A DNA stretch of 64,000 nt from an uncultured Tenacibaculum sp. (GTDB taxonomy: Bacteria > Bacteroidota > Bacteroidia > Flavobacteriales > Flavobacteriaceae): the NCBI RefSeq assembly GCF_947498805.1, contig NZ_CANMLT010000007.1, positions 159,130 through 223,129 of the forward strand, given 5' to 3'. Under the pieces are notes generated by a model. That model was not told the origin of the DNA and ran no database searches. It was given only the letters and a program-made list of their open reading frames with translations. Of the stretch, positions 11,701 through 18,002 are shown piece by piece (within the stretch, counting starts at the first letter, position 1; every line of letters starts with the position of its first letter). The translations under genes and the position numbers were made by a program.

Positions 11701-13503
11701 TATGATGTAACCATTGTGGATACCAATGGATGTAGAGTATCACAATCAATAACGTTAACACCACCACCTGCATTAGCCATTTCTAATGAAGTTGTAGAAG
11801 ATGTAACAGGTTTTGGATTATCAAACGGATCAATTTCAGTAGCTTTAACAGGAGGAACCCCGCCATATTCATTTGAATGGAAAGATGGTTCAGGAGTAAC
11901 TATTTTAACAGGAGCGAATGAAATTACAGGAATATCAGGAGGTAATTACCAATTGATGGTAACAGATAGTAAAGGATGTAGTTTAACAAAAGACTATGTA
12001 GTAACAGAGCCTTTAAAACTAGAAGTAAGTATTGTAAGAACTGCTGTGATCAGTTGTAATGGAGAAGAAGATGGAGCTTTAAAAGCTGAGGTTACAGGAG
12101 GAGTTGCAGGATATAGCTATAAATGGTACAAGGCATCAAGTACTCCACCAGTATTGGTAGGAACATCATCGTCTGTATCAGGATTAGGAGATGGAGTATA
12201 TTATGTAGAAATAGAAGATACCAAAGCAAATAAAGTAACGAGTGCTTCATTTGAATTAAGAGAGCCAGAAGTCCTAGCAGTAACTTTAAGTTCGGAATAT
12301 ACCTTATGTGCAACAGGAAATGACTGGACAATAAACACAACCGTAACAGGAGGAACAGCACCATATACTTATTTATGGAATACAGGAAGTAATAATACCA
12401 TGCTGCAAAATATGGTTGCTGGGAATTATGAAGTTACCATTGTAGATGCAAATGGATGTAGAGTTTCTAAAGCAATAACACTAACACCTCCACCAGCATT
12501 AGCAATCGTAAATGAAGAGCTTATAAATCCAACTTGTTATCAAGGTAATGATGGAAGTATTAGAATTGAAACAACTGGAGGGACTCCACCATACAATTAT
12601 ACATGGAGTAACACCATGAAAGGAGATTTTATAGAAGGATTGTCTGCAGGAGTATATAGTGTATTAATAGAGGATAGTAAAGGTTGTTCGATCACCAAAT
12701 CTTTTACTATAATTGATCCAGAGCAAATACAATTGGATTTAGGAGATGATGTAACCTTATGTATTGATCAAACTTATATTTTAGATGCAACCATACTTGA
12801 TGGAGTAAGGTATAGCTGGAGGTCAACAAATGGATTTACAAGTGATAAAGCTGTTGTTGAGGTAGCAGATGCCGGAGTTTATACAGTGATAGCTACAGAT
12901 AAAAAAGGTTGTCAAATAGAAGATAGTATTGAAATTAAACGTTCAAATCGAGAAATAATTTCTGACTTTGCGGTTTCTACACAAGTGTTTACCAATGAGT
13001 ATTTTGTGGCAGTAAATATTAGTGATATTACTCCGGAAGAAGTAGAATGGATAGTACCAAACGATGCAGTAATTAAAGAAAGCAGTAAAGGGTTTGTAGA
13101 ATTGAAGTTTGAAGAAGCAGGAGAGTATGAAATAACAATGATAGCTAGAATTGGAGCATGTGAAGCAACCAAAACAAAAAGAGTCATTGTTATTGATAGG
13201 GAAATAGACCCGGACATTGTTCCAGGAGAAGAAGAGGATAACAAGTCTCCAATGATTACCAACTTGGTAATATATCCAAATCCATCTTCAGGAAAGTTTG
13301 CTGTAGATATAGAATTAAAAGAAGAAAGCTTTGTAAGTATAAAGGTTTTAGAAATGTTGAGTGGTAATATAGTAGATGCTAAAACAATGGATAGCGATAA
13401 AGAGTATAAAGTTGATTACGATTTAAAGTTAATACCTGGAGTTTATTTTGTACTTATAGAAACTAAAGATCAAAGAATTATTCAGAAAATAATAATCAAT
13501 TAA
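2791..13503 (+). CDS. giant SprB-repeat adhesin with T9SS type A sorting domain
   Basis: This 3570-residue secreted protein has a signal peptide at residues 1-20 (ending SHAQ) and a non-repeated N-terminal region to about residue 430. I count 35 SprB-type repeats (~75-80 residues) between about 436 and 3300. Their signature is a Cys-x-Gly or GFGLSNG start, a core GGTPPYTYEW-like motif, then GxYxVxVTDxxGC. Two PKD/Ig-like segments follow, and the C-terminus (from ~3491, YPNPSSGKF, ending in a lysine-containing IIQKIIIN) is a T9SS type A sorting domain. In Flavobacterium johnsoniae the related SprB is a mobile cell-surface gliding adhesin; the shared repeat suggests a surface adhesin here, possibly moved by the gliding machinery (inference). 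No PorP/SprF-like gene follows. The operon ends at a strong terminator. Blocks of near-identical DNA inside the gene make it prone to recombination and assembly errors. Confidence 0.92.
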   Translation: MKKFIPLVLFLFFSILSHAQTYKIEVKGYIGQGRSSCGTRKNGLKEIKLYFQDGSSKRLAYYDYKFINQSYSHDDTFNVSKRVTRVEFHTITRRNGTFGCKSSKEIKKTVNVNSPCFYKYYNRSEVYKDDIGSGWAQITITPNASLSFSDGSNASSVKTACLSSAVGIKATAGFTPTSQVYTWEFFDNVNTDTRPHPDYQALQNAVNTARAAYNNCVRRTGDPDRCEFMLMDLMEAQRDLANYSGPQTIQVGVWRAISNKAGQSSINLRLSDIYSSAADRNSALTQNILVRMKPSCNTQFTTNTVTVQYLPDAPQIARAPTIVQPTCSYSTNADFKLFFTRQVFSYEKIDFNLLKKTRTNQYVAVDNNTGITSFVRSGSNWMYDWRPTSGTLAGGEYRVEVTGFNRSTSSPLCEKYSYDFVIAAPPKVVFSASKVQDETCYNSKDGKIKINGAGGSGSFYYSLNNGTTWSSSTFSGSTTISGLAPGGYTIRIRDTKGCIDQDNVSDPITISSKSRITHTLPSNAVTHPSAAGNSDASIRITRVNGGTPFTNYYNYTVLLNGSSSNTVTGRAYISGFVIPNLPAGTHKIRYTDKNNCTQEYTLPRIIAPQPVAFTVSSVKPDCYRGKGRINVTSISGGYPNYTVTLKRGGTVLSRKTGVTSSTYFDIEAGNYTILIKDTRQGNLEKPIQVLEQSQVVISGVNIITPIKCNGQSASVRVSASGGKSNSYQYAIYKSSGIVWQNSNTFSLPASAVGYRFIVRDRNVTTCRSNVSSSVVITEPLPLEIVSNTVKHNTIYRGATGEIRLSIAGGITNYTVTWRKRGDATFSKTGNPATGLRAGFYTATVRDRNNCQITSSEIEVRENPQLLASLSITKSITCNGGLGSLRVTASGGSNSYTYKWYRGGALISGRTTNQLSNVVGGNYSVTVNDGFTSISKIISLTQPSAVSLSTSKTDITCNGADDGTIKLTINGGIPPYQYSIDNQTSFQAVNSLTNNTIEGLTSGGFAVWIRDNNGCVIATPSNVTINEPTKIVFDSSNVTNCETTGGNEGAITISTSGGDGTLIYQWTKQGDGAFSRTTKDISGLYAGTYQVVVKDRKGCQVTQSFEVREPQPIQVAINITKTILCKGEETAELVAAITGGYPINSTPLDFEYRWYNITSGTPVLLNTDVKKDKIGSLKAGTYRVVVNDVKGATTQKEIVINEPAAITVSLAASTNVNCFGGGDGSIDVTVLGGTTPYSFLWKNTTDATFSKTTEDVTGLEEGTYYVEITDANGCKETSTNFVIQQPSVALAISNHTIVNLTGFETKNGSISVNVTGGTPNYTYEWRLKGNTAIIGRTNPFENIDAGEYQLTVRDANGCTTTEDYVVTQPEKLLVDNINQTGNILCFGDKNVRLVASATGGVMPYTYSWKLKGTATELSAANTLDNIGAGTYEIKITDKNGNIALREYEVTQPLLLEISGINKGDVSCFGGSNGFINVSVSGGRTPYSYSWKHGATSSNLNGLSVGEYEVTIRDKNLCEVTRKVTVNQPLAAITIDNHTIKNVSGFGLSNGEISINVVGGTPSYTYEWRDARGTILSSTSAVLSGVKAGDYSVKVTDTKGCLVEATYRVTEPDLLTVAVRETSSILCKNEVGTLVADVTGGVAPYNYSWKLKGAATELSTVNSLANVSVGTYEVTVTDKNSNVTKVEYELTEPLLLEITSINKGDVSCHAGRNGFINISVSGGVTPYTYNWRHGATGSSLSSLSAGEYEVTIRDKNLCEVTRKITIQEPAAALSIDSHAIKHVSGFGLSNGEIRINVVGGTPNYTYEWKNASGTVLSNTSAVLSGIKAGDYSVKITDTKGCLVEETYTVNEPGVLSVAIRETSSILCKNGTGTLVADVSGGILPYTYSWKLKGSATELSTTNQLENIGAGTYVVSITDKNTNVVTKEYELIEPSLFEITGVSKGDVSCFGGTNGFINVSVSGGTTPYSYTWKHGATGSNLSSLSAGEYEVTIRDKNLCELTRKVTIDQPLTAVTIDNHSIKNVSGFGLLNGEISINVVGGSPNYTYEWKDASGTVLSSTNAILSGIGAGNYSVKVTDTNGCFVETTYTVTEPGLLEVTVRETSSILCKNGVGTLVADVSGGTLPYTYSWKLKGSSSKLSVTDKLENVAAGTYIVTISDRNSNTVTKEHELTEPSLLAITGVSKGDVTCFGGTDGFIEVTVSGGVTPYTYSWKHASVDSNRIENLSSGEYSVTITDKNGCAVERTVNITQPIEYDITKIKLIRPSSNLVNDGSIEVTIIGGVAPYTYEWKDGNGNVISTKSSSSLNDKIENLSEGRYTIKIKDASNCVIEETYNLANPGELLVSIEQVQEITCFNASNAILDVITIGGVGGNNYAWYNADTSLLVGNKKELKNIPVGNYYVVVSNAEGIEEQSSIFTVSQPTEIKLTISKTDLSCFNANNGSFEATIVGGTGNYEFRYRDTAGFTNWSSVTGNTIAISNLKKNTYTLQVRDTNNCMALHTSGSSDFSIDITEPLELLISSEVIEDVTGFGLSNGSISATLTGGTPPYSYEWKDGSGATILTGTNEVTGIAGGNYELLVTDSKGCSLTKNYVVAEPSILAVNIVRTAIISCNGEEDGALKAEVTGGVAGYTYKWYKQSSTPLLVGTASFVSGLGDGVFYVEIEDTKANKVTSASFELKEPEVLVVGLNSEYTLCGTGNDWTINTTLTGGTAPYTYIWNTGSNDSKLQNVIAGNYEVTILDANGCRVSQSVTLTPPPTLAISNEVVEDVTGFGLSNGSISVTLTGGTPPYSYEWKDGLGATILTGVSEITGISGGNYQLIVTDSKGCSLTKDYIVTEPLKLEVSIVRTAVISCNGEEDGALKAEVTGGVIGYTYKWYKQSSTPVLVGTASSVSGLGDGVYYVEIEDTKANKVTSASFELKEPQVLALSVNSEYTLCGTGNDWTINTTVTGGTAPYTYLWNTGSNETKLQNVVAGNYDVTIVDTNGCRVSQSITLTPPPALAISNEVVEDVTGFGLSNGSISVALTGGTPPYSFEWKDGSGVTILTGANEITGISGGNYQLMVTDSKGCSLTKDYVVTEPLKLEVSIVRTAVISCNGEEDGALKAEVTGGVAGYSYKWYKASSTPPVLVGTSSSVSGLGDGVYYVEIEDTKANKVTSASFELREPEVLAVTLSSEYTLCATGNDWTINTTVTGGTAPYTYLWNTGSNNTMLQNMVAGNYEVTIVDANGCRVSKAITLTPPPALAIVNEELINPTCYQGNDGSIRIETTGGTPPYNYTWSNTMKGDFIEGLSAGVYSVLIEDSKGCSITKSFTIIDPEQIQLDLGDDVTLCIDQTYILDATILDGVRYSWRSTNGFTSDKAVVEVADAGVYTVIATDKKGCQIEDSIEIKRSNREIISDFAVSTQVFTNEYFVAVNISDITPEEVEWIVPNDAVIKESSKGFVELKFEEAGEYEITMIARIGACEATKTKRVIVIDREIDPDIVPGEEEDNKSPMITNLVIYPNPSSGKFAVDIELKEESFVSIKVLEMLSGNIVDAKTMDSDKEYKVDYDLKLIPGVYFVLIETKDQRIIQKIIIN
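7411..9570 (+). repeat. three 720-nt in-frame tandem super-repeats
   Basis: Inside the adhesin gene the string gtctctggttttgg recurs at 7411, 8131 and 8851, exactly 720 nt (240 residues) apart. Each super-repeat contains three SprB units in fixed order: one starting VSGFGLSNGE, one starting CKN, one starting CFGG or CHAG. A more diverged copy lies just upstream (near 6685), and sequence in the same register continues past 9570. The pattern indicates duplication of a three-unit block rather than of single SprB repeats. Confidence 0.85.
10351..12519 (+). repeat. three ~723-nt near-identical tandem super-repeats
   Basis: The string gaagatgtaacaggttttgg starts at 10351, 11074 and 11797, a period of 723 nt (241 residues). 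Each copy encodes a trio of SprB units beginning VTGFGLSNGS, CNGEEDGALK and CGTGNDW/CATGNDW. The copies are closer to each other than the 720-nt family upstream, suggesting a recent expansion. The third copy carries one extra codon (STPPVLVG against STPVLVG), so it runs about 3 nt longer. Confidence 0.88.
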
Positions 13504-13509
13504 AAAAAG

Positions 13510-13542
13510 AAAAACCGTTGAATCAAGTACAACGGTTTTTTT
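13510..13542. terminator. bidirectional intrinsic terminator
   Basis: A perfect 11-bp stem (13510-13520 with 13530-13540, core ACCGTTG/CAACGGT) encloses a 9-nt loop. It has A-runs on its left and T-runs on its right, so it can end transcription of the adhesin operon and of the convergent gene whose stop codon starts at 13541. Confidence 0.9.
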
Positions 13543-14257
13543 ATTCTTTTAATATGCCTTCGGCTTTTAGAGTTTTCATAATACATGTTAGCTCTTTCTT
13601 TGTTGCTGAATAGAAGCTATTATCAGTTAAAAAATAATCGAGTCGAATTTTACTCCCTCTATGAAAATGATTAAGTCTTGCATTGTTTAAAAAACAAGTA
13701 CTGTCTTTAATCACCTCTTTTTTTAACTTTGTAATATCAATAGGCTTATTCGCATTATTAACTGTATTCAAATAATCGCAAGGGACTTTTTCATAATGAT
13801 CATCTTTCCAAACATGACAATGATTAGTTTTAGAATCATAAAGGTTAAAGTTAAAAACAAAAACAAACATTGCAGTAACAGTCATGCTTAGTGTAACTGG
13901 TGTTTTTTGAGTATTTAGCTCAGAAATATGATTCTTGTTTGAATAATGAATTTTTTTTTTACCTAAAAAAGGGGTTGGGGAATGTATGGATTTAAAGTCT
14001 TCATAGTCGCGATAGTTTAAGTATTGTGCCATAGTATCTTTTATAAAACTATTAGGAACTCCAACTGGAACATTCATCTCTTTGTCTATATATTTTCTTT
14101 GAAGACGACTAATAGTTTGAACACTTACATAATTAAACTTTTCATATTTCTTCTCGAGAATTTCTTCAACAAAAAAAACAGCTTTCCCGTGTCTGGAAGT
14201 AATCGCTTCATTTTTTTCAATAGTATTAAAGAAATCAGTAATCAGTTTTTCAAGCAT
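13541..14257 (-). CDS. single-pass membrane protein of unknown function
   Basis: The product has 238 residues. The first ~95 are a soluble, helical domain containing SVQTISRLQRKY and ending YLNYRDYEDF. This arrangement resembles small N-terminal domains seen in several Bacteroidetes regulatory or membrane proteins; I cannot name the family. One hydrophobic segment (about residues 118-137) probably crosses the inner membrane, leaving a ~100-residue C-terminal domain with four Cys outside the cytoplasm. The gene stands alone, is convergent with the adhesin operon and shares its terminator. A good -7 box (TAGCTTTG) lies 35 nt upstream of the start. Whether the N-terminal part binds DNA is unknown. 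Confidence 0.8.
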   Translation of the reverse strand: MLEKLITDFFNTIEKNEAITSRHGKAVFFVEEILEKKYEKFNYVSVQTISRLQRKYIDKEMNVPVGVPNSFIKDTMAQYLNYRDYEDFKSIHSPTPFLGKKKIHYSNKNHISELNTQKTPVTLSMTVTAMFVFVFNFNLYDSKTNHCHVWKDDHYEKVPCDYLNTVNNANKPIDITKLKKEVIKDSTCFLNNARLNHFHRGSKIRLDYFLTDNSFYSATKKELTCIMKTLKAEGILKE

Positions 14258-14291
14258 AGTAAGTAGGTTAGGGTATTATTAAACAATTCTT

Positions 14292-14299
14292 CAAAGCTA
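14292..14299 (-). promoter_or_regulatory. candidate -7 promoter box (TAGCTTTG)
   Basis: On the minus strand this octamer matches the Bacteroidetes -7 consensus TAnnTTTG and lies 35 nt upstream of the start codon at 14257. No clear TTG -33 element is visible at the usual distance, so the call rests on the -7 box alone. Confidence 0.4.
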
Positions 14300-14534
14300 A
14301 TTTTAATGTATAGCATGTAATTACGGTTATCCATAATAGGCGTAACTATAATTGATCAAAAAATGATGAATATTTGATGAATACAAAATCGGAAAAACAA
14401 GCAATATTTGCAATAGAAGTAATCGATAATTAGTAAGGTAAACTCGGTTACTATAGAATGATGAGATTAATATTGGTGAATTTTCTTAGGGGGAAGCTAT
14501 CAAATATAAACCGGTTTTAATCTTCACTTCCCAT

Positions 14535-14613
14535 TAAAGAGGCGCGCGACTCTTTTAAAATTTTTTAAGGCTTTTCCAAGCAGTACAAATAGCTGAGCAA
14601 TTATGCTTGGAAA
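14535..14613 (+). other. two adjacent hairpins in lipoprotein leader
   Basis: The 386-nt gap between 14257 and 14644 holds no gene I can support, but two inverted repeats lie near its end. The first is AAAGAG (14536-14541) with CTCTTT (14550-14555) around an unusually GC-rich loop, followed by a T-rich tail; it could act as a weak terminator. The second is TTTCCAAGCA (14573-14582) with TGCTTGGAAA (14604-14613), a perfect 10-bp stem with a 21-nt loop just before an AAGGA-like sequence and the following gene. A leader or operator role is possible but unproven. Confidence 0.45.
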
Positions 14614-14643
14614 GGAACACTAATGCTCAAAATTTTAAAAGTA

Positions 14644-14817
14644 ATGAAAAAAATAATTTTAGCCCTAGCAATACTATTTACAAGTGGAATATTTACATCA
14701 TGTACAGATATAAATGAAGATATAGTACCTAATCAAGCACAAGAACTTCAAAGTACAGGAGGGAATGAACAAGATCCTGATCCTGATCCAGACGAAGACC
14801 CTAATGGAAAGGGGTAA
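14644..14817 (+). CDS. small putative lipoprotein
   Basis: This encodes a ~57-residue precursor with a lipoprotein signal peptide (MKKIILALAILF, lipobox FTSC). The mature peptide is only ~37 residues: an acidic stretch with D/P repeats (DPDPDPDEDP) ending in Gly-Lys-Gly. An in-frame ATG at 14623, preceded by an AAGGA sequence, would add seven residues; I prefer 14644 because it gives a conventional short n-region. It lies 28 nt before the sensor-kinase gene and may share its transcript. The tiny acidic, proline-rich mature part has no recognisable domain. It could be a signal peptide or a ligand-binding partner for the adjacent sensor (speculative). Confidence 0.65.
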   Translation: MKKIILALAILFTSGIFTSCTDINEDIVPNQAQELQSTGGNEQDPDPDPDEDPNGKG

Positions 14818-14845
14818 ATCGATAATTATTTAATATTTTAGAGGG

Positions 14846-16654
14846 ATGAAACAGATTAAGATTTTATCCCTCATTTTTATTTCTTCATTTATGACGCTTT
14901 CTTGTTCTACAAATCAAGATAAAAGCATTTTAATAAATGAAGAAAATAATAAAGAGAATAATGAAGAGTTTTTTAAAGAGGTTAAATCCTCTATTAAAGT
15001 ATATGATAGCTTAAAAAAATATGATAGCGGAATTAATCATTTAGAGAGTTTACTTAAAACTAAAAAGAACCTGAATCCTAGACAGCTTGGTTATTTGTAT
15101 TATCGAATAGGAGTTAATTACAAAAGGCTAAAACAAACTGACAGTGCATATAATTACTATAAAAAATCAAAAGAGAGTTATGTAGAAAAATACGATAGCA
15201 TTTATATTGCAAATAGACTGTTTAGTATGGCAAGTATTGAATCTAGTTATGAACTATTTGATAGAAGTGACTCAACAGCAATATCTGGATTAAGATTTTT
15301 ATCAAATAAACAATTAAGGATAGCCTCTTCGCTTTATAATTGTTTAGGTATAAATTCGAATGAACAGGGAAAATACGAGGATGCTATCGATTGGTATTAT
15401 AAGGCAATAAAATCGACCTCTAATCAAGAAAAAAAGGAAAGATACAAAAACAACATCGCGAATAATTATGTGAATCTTAAAAAGTATGATACGGCTATTG
15501 CAATTTATGATAGTATTTTAAATAGTAAAAGTTTTGACAGTATTGAACCTAAACTAAGGTCAACTATATTAGGGAATCATACCTATGCTAGGTTTTTAGC
15601 AAAAGAAAATGTAAATGAAGAAGAATTTCTAAAATCCCAAAAAATAAAGATTGAGATTAATGATTTTAAAGGTTTGATAACCAATTATTCTTACCTATCA
15701 GAGTTTTATAATGCTATTGATAAGAAGAAGTCTTTAGAATATGCCTATAGAATGTATGAATTATCTAAGAAGCTTAAAGTTCCTAACAGTAGAATTGAAG
15801 CATTGGATAAAATAGTAGCGCTAGAAGAAGAGTCAAAAATTAGAGCTTTTTATTATGAAAGAAGTTTTTTTAGAGATAGTATAGCTAAGGCTCGTAAAAG
15901 TTCACAGAATCTATTTGTAAAAACAATTTATAATAATGAAGAGCTAGAAAAGCAAAAATTAAAAGCACAAGTAAACGCTGAACAATATAAATCTCAAAAA
16001 CAGAAGTGGATCTTTATAGGACTTGCTTCAATAGCTGGATTTATTATTTACTTCTTTTATAAAAGAGGAAAAACAAAAAAAGAAAAAGTCATAGAAGTAT
16101 ATAAAACAGAAACCCGTTTGGCAAAGAAAATTCATGATGAGTTGGCTAATGATGTGTATTTGGCCATGAGTAAAGTGCAACAAGGAAATACAGGAGAATC
16201 TTTATTACAAAACTTAGAAAGAATTTATGAGCAAACAAGAAATATTTCTCATGAAAACAGCCCTGTTTTAACAGGTCTTCAATTTGAAAAATATTTAAAA
16301 CAATTGTTCCAAGATTTTACAACTGATGAATGTAGAATAATGAGTAAAGATATTTCTACTATACCAATAAATAAACTAGCTAAGGAAAAACAAATTGTTA
16401 TGTACAGAGTTCTACAAGAACTATTGGTAAATATGAAGAAGTATAGTAACGCTAGTTTAGTAGTAATTGGATTTGAGAGAGAGAAAGATCAAATTATTGT
16501 GACATATAAGGACAATGGTATAGGAGTTAATACAATAAAAATTAAGAATGGAATGCAAAATATGGAAACCCGTATTAAATCCATTGGAGGTTCCATTACT
16601 TTTGAAACTAAAGAAAGAAAAGGATTTCAATCAAAGTTTCAATTTAAAAAGTAG
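14846..16654 (+). CDS. TPR-domain sensor histidine kinase
   Basis: This 602-residue sensor begins with a signal peptide ending MTLSC, so Cys20 may be lipidated. Tetratricopeptide-like helical repeats occupy about residues 45-330 on the periplasmic side and include ALYNCLGINSNEQGKYEDAI-like units. A transmembrane helix lies at ~388-408. The HisKA_3-type dimerisation domain carries the probable phospho-acceptor His430 in KKIHDEL, and a HATPase_c domain follows (N box around LQELLVNMKKYSN, DNGIG, GMQNMETR). This is the architecture of NarL-type kinases of Bacteroidetes. It lies 2 nt upstream of the response regulator at 16657, which is its obvious partner. The ligand is unknown. Confidence 0.9.
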   Translation: MKQIKILSLIFISSFMTLSCSTNQDKSILINEENNKENNEEFFKEVKSSIKVYDSLKKYDSGINHLESLLKTKKNLNPRQLGYLYYRIGVNYKRLKQTDSAYNYYKKSKESYVEKYDSIYIANRLFSMASIESSYELFDRSDSTAISGLRFLSNKQLRIASSLYNCLGINSNEQGKYEDAIDWYYKAIKSTSNQEKKERYKNNIANNYVNLKKYDTAIAIYDSILNSKSFDSIEPKLRSTILGNHTYARFLAKENVNEEEFLKSQKIKIEINDFKGLITNYSYLSEFYNAIDKKKSLEYAYRMYELSKKLKVPNSRIEALDKIVALEEESKIRAFYYERSFFRDSIAKARKSSQNLFVKTIYNNEELEKQKLKAQVNAEQYKSQKQKWIFIGLASIAGFIIYFFYKRGKTKKEKVIEVYKTETRLAKKIHDELANDVYLAMSKVQQGNTGESLLQNLERIYEQTRNISHENSPVLTGLQFEKYLKQLFQDFTTDECRIMSKDISTIPINKLAKEKQIVMYRVLQELLVNMKKYSNASLVVIGFEREKDQIIVTYKDNGIGVNTIKIKNGMQNMETRIKSIGGSITFETKERKGFQSKFQFKK

Positions 16655-16656
16655 TT

Positions 16657-17322
16657 ATGTTTCAAAAAGTATTAATAGCAGAAGATACCGACTTTATGTC
16701 TAGCGGAATAAGGCAGTGTTTAGAAGGTTTACAAATTCCAGTAATTGAATATGCACAGTATTGTGATGAGGCATATTTAAAAGTTAAAAAGGCCTTTCTT
16801 AACGGTGAGCCTTTTGATTTACTAATAAGTGATTTATCATTTGTAGAAAACCCGAACCCACAAAGATTAACAATGGGAGAGGAGTTGATACTAGAAGCCA
16901 AGAACTTACAACCAAGCTTAAAAACGATTGTGTTTTCTATTGAAGATAAGCCCTATAGGATACAACAACTGTGCAACGAGCTTAAAGTAAATGCCTATGT
17001 ATCGAAATCTATACATGGACAAAAAGAGTTAAAAAGAGCTGTAAGGAATGTGTATGATAAAATGTTTTTTATATCTCCCAAATTAGCACATGCTTTAAAA
17101 AATAAAGAAACATTCGATATTACGGATTATGATGTAAGTTTATTACAATATCTCGCAGATGGATTTGATCAAAGGGAGATAAGTAAAGATTTAAAACAAA
17201 AGAAGATAAAACCTTGTAGTATTAGTTCTGTAGAAAAAAGGTTAAAACTTCTTAAAGAAAATTTTAATGCAAATAACCCAACTCAATTAATAGCTATAAC
17301 CAAAGATTTCGGATTAATTTAA
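16657..17322 (+). CDS. NarL/LuxR-type response regulator
   Basis: The 221-residue product has an N-terminal receiver domain with acidic pocket residues E9/D10, probable phospho-acceptor Asp59 (LLISDLS) and conserved Lys117 (YVSKS). A C-terminal helix-turn-helix (~150-215) contains LLQYLADGFDQREISKDL and SSVEKRLKLL, matching the recognition region of LuxR-type regulators in altered form. It starts 2 nt after the kinase stop, so the two are co-translated. Targets may include the small lipoprotein upstream or the cadherin lipoprotein downstream, but no operator is evident. Confidence 0.88.
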   Translation: MFQKVLIAEDTDFMSSGIRQCLEGLQIPVIEYAQYCDEAYLKVKKAFLNGEPFDLLISDLSFVENPNPQRLTMGEELILEAKNLQPSLKTIVFSIEDKPYRIQQLCNELKVNAYVSKSIHGQKELKRAVRNVYDKMFFISPKLAHALKNKETFDITDYDVSLLQYLADGFDQREISKDLKQKKIKPCSISSVEKRLKLLKENFNANNPTQLIAITKDFGLI

Positions 17323-17483
17323 TAGAAGAAGTATTGAAACAGTTACTAATATGTTATGAAGTACGTTGCATAAGTAGTTCTTGATATAATTTGGAAGCAA
17401 AATAATAACGTTGGGAAATAAATTAAAGATGCAATTAAGGAAGCTGTATATGTTTGTGGAAGAAAACATAAAACATAGTACAA

Positions 17484-17834
17484 ATGAGAAAAATAATTAC
17501 ATTCTTAGCATTTATTTTAGCAATAACCTTAACTTCTTGTTCAAAAGATGAGGTGGTAAATAATGCACCTGTTATAGAAGCACAAACTTTTTCGGTAAGA
17601 GAGGATGTTTTACTATCAGTAAAAGTAATTGCTTCAGATCCGGATAAAGATACGTTGACCTATACTATTAAAAATCACGATAGCGATTTGTTTGAAATAA
17701 CAAATGAAGGAACTTTAAGTCTAAAAGAAGGTACACGTAGAACAAAGCAACAATACTTAATTGATGTTGAAGTGTCGGATGGAAAATCAACAGCATCTGC
17801 AACGGTAACTATTAACATTACAAGCGTGGCATAG
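17484..17834 (+). CDS. short cadherin-domain surface lipoprotein
   Basis: The product has 116 residues: a lipoprotein signal peptide with lipobox LTSC, mature start CSKDE, and one cadherin-like domain (residues ~27-116, with SDPDKDTLTY, LFEITNEGTLSL and ATVTINIT). The acidic signature right after the lipidated Cys resembles the lipoprotein export signal that sends lipoproteins to the cell surface in Flavobacteriia, so surface display is likely. It is clearly related to the first cadherin domain of the 813-aa lipoprotein at 21728 but lacks everything after it. It ends with its own terminator, so it looks like an intact short paralogue rather than a frameshifted remnant. Confidence 0.8.
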   Translation: MRKIITFLAFILAITLTSCSKDEVVNNAPVIEAQTFSVREDVLLSVKVIASDPDKDTLTYTIKNHDSDLFEITNEGTLSLKEGTRRTKQQYLIDVEVSDGKSTASATVTINITSVA

Positions 17835-17876
17835 AATAAAACAGAAATTAATTTTTGCCCCACTTAATTAATAAAA

Positions 17877-17910
17877 AGAACTCTGTCGATTTAATTATCG
17901 ATGGAGTTTT
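17877..17910 (+). terminator. intrinsic terminator
   Basis: A 12-bp stem (17879-17890 with 17897-17908, two G:U pairs, 6-nt loop) is followed by TTTT. Its ACTCTGT(C/T)GAT arm closely resembles that of the terminator at 24279, which follows the related larger lipoprotein. Confidence 0.8.
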
Positions 17911-18002
17911 ACTAGTTTTAGAAACTGATAAAGTTGTTTCAGAAAATAGACATACTTAAATTAAGAGTAATGTCTATTTTTGAATTTAAAAATATTTTCT
18001 GA

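Noticed and set aside
10604..12364. Several minus-strand ORFs rich in Leu inside the SprB-repeat gene
   Set aside because: They recur with the 723-nt repeat, as expected for shadows of a repeated coding sequence, and have no starts or domains of their own.
14024..14266. 80-codon plus-strand ORF opposite the 238-residue membrane protein
   Set aside because: It is antisense to a better-supported gene and its Phe/Asn/Lys-rich translation looks like the mirror of AT-rich coding DNA.
17382..17389. ATAATTTG as a promoter for the short cadherin lipoprotein
   Set aside because: It differs from TAnnTTTG at the first position and sits about 95 nt from the start codon with only a partial -33 match, so I did not list it.
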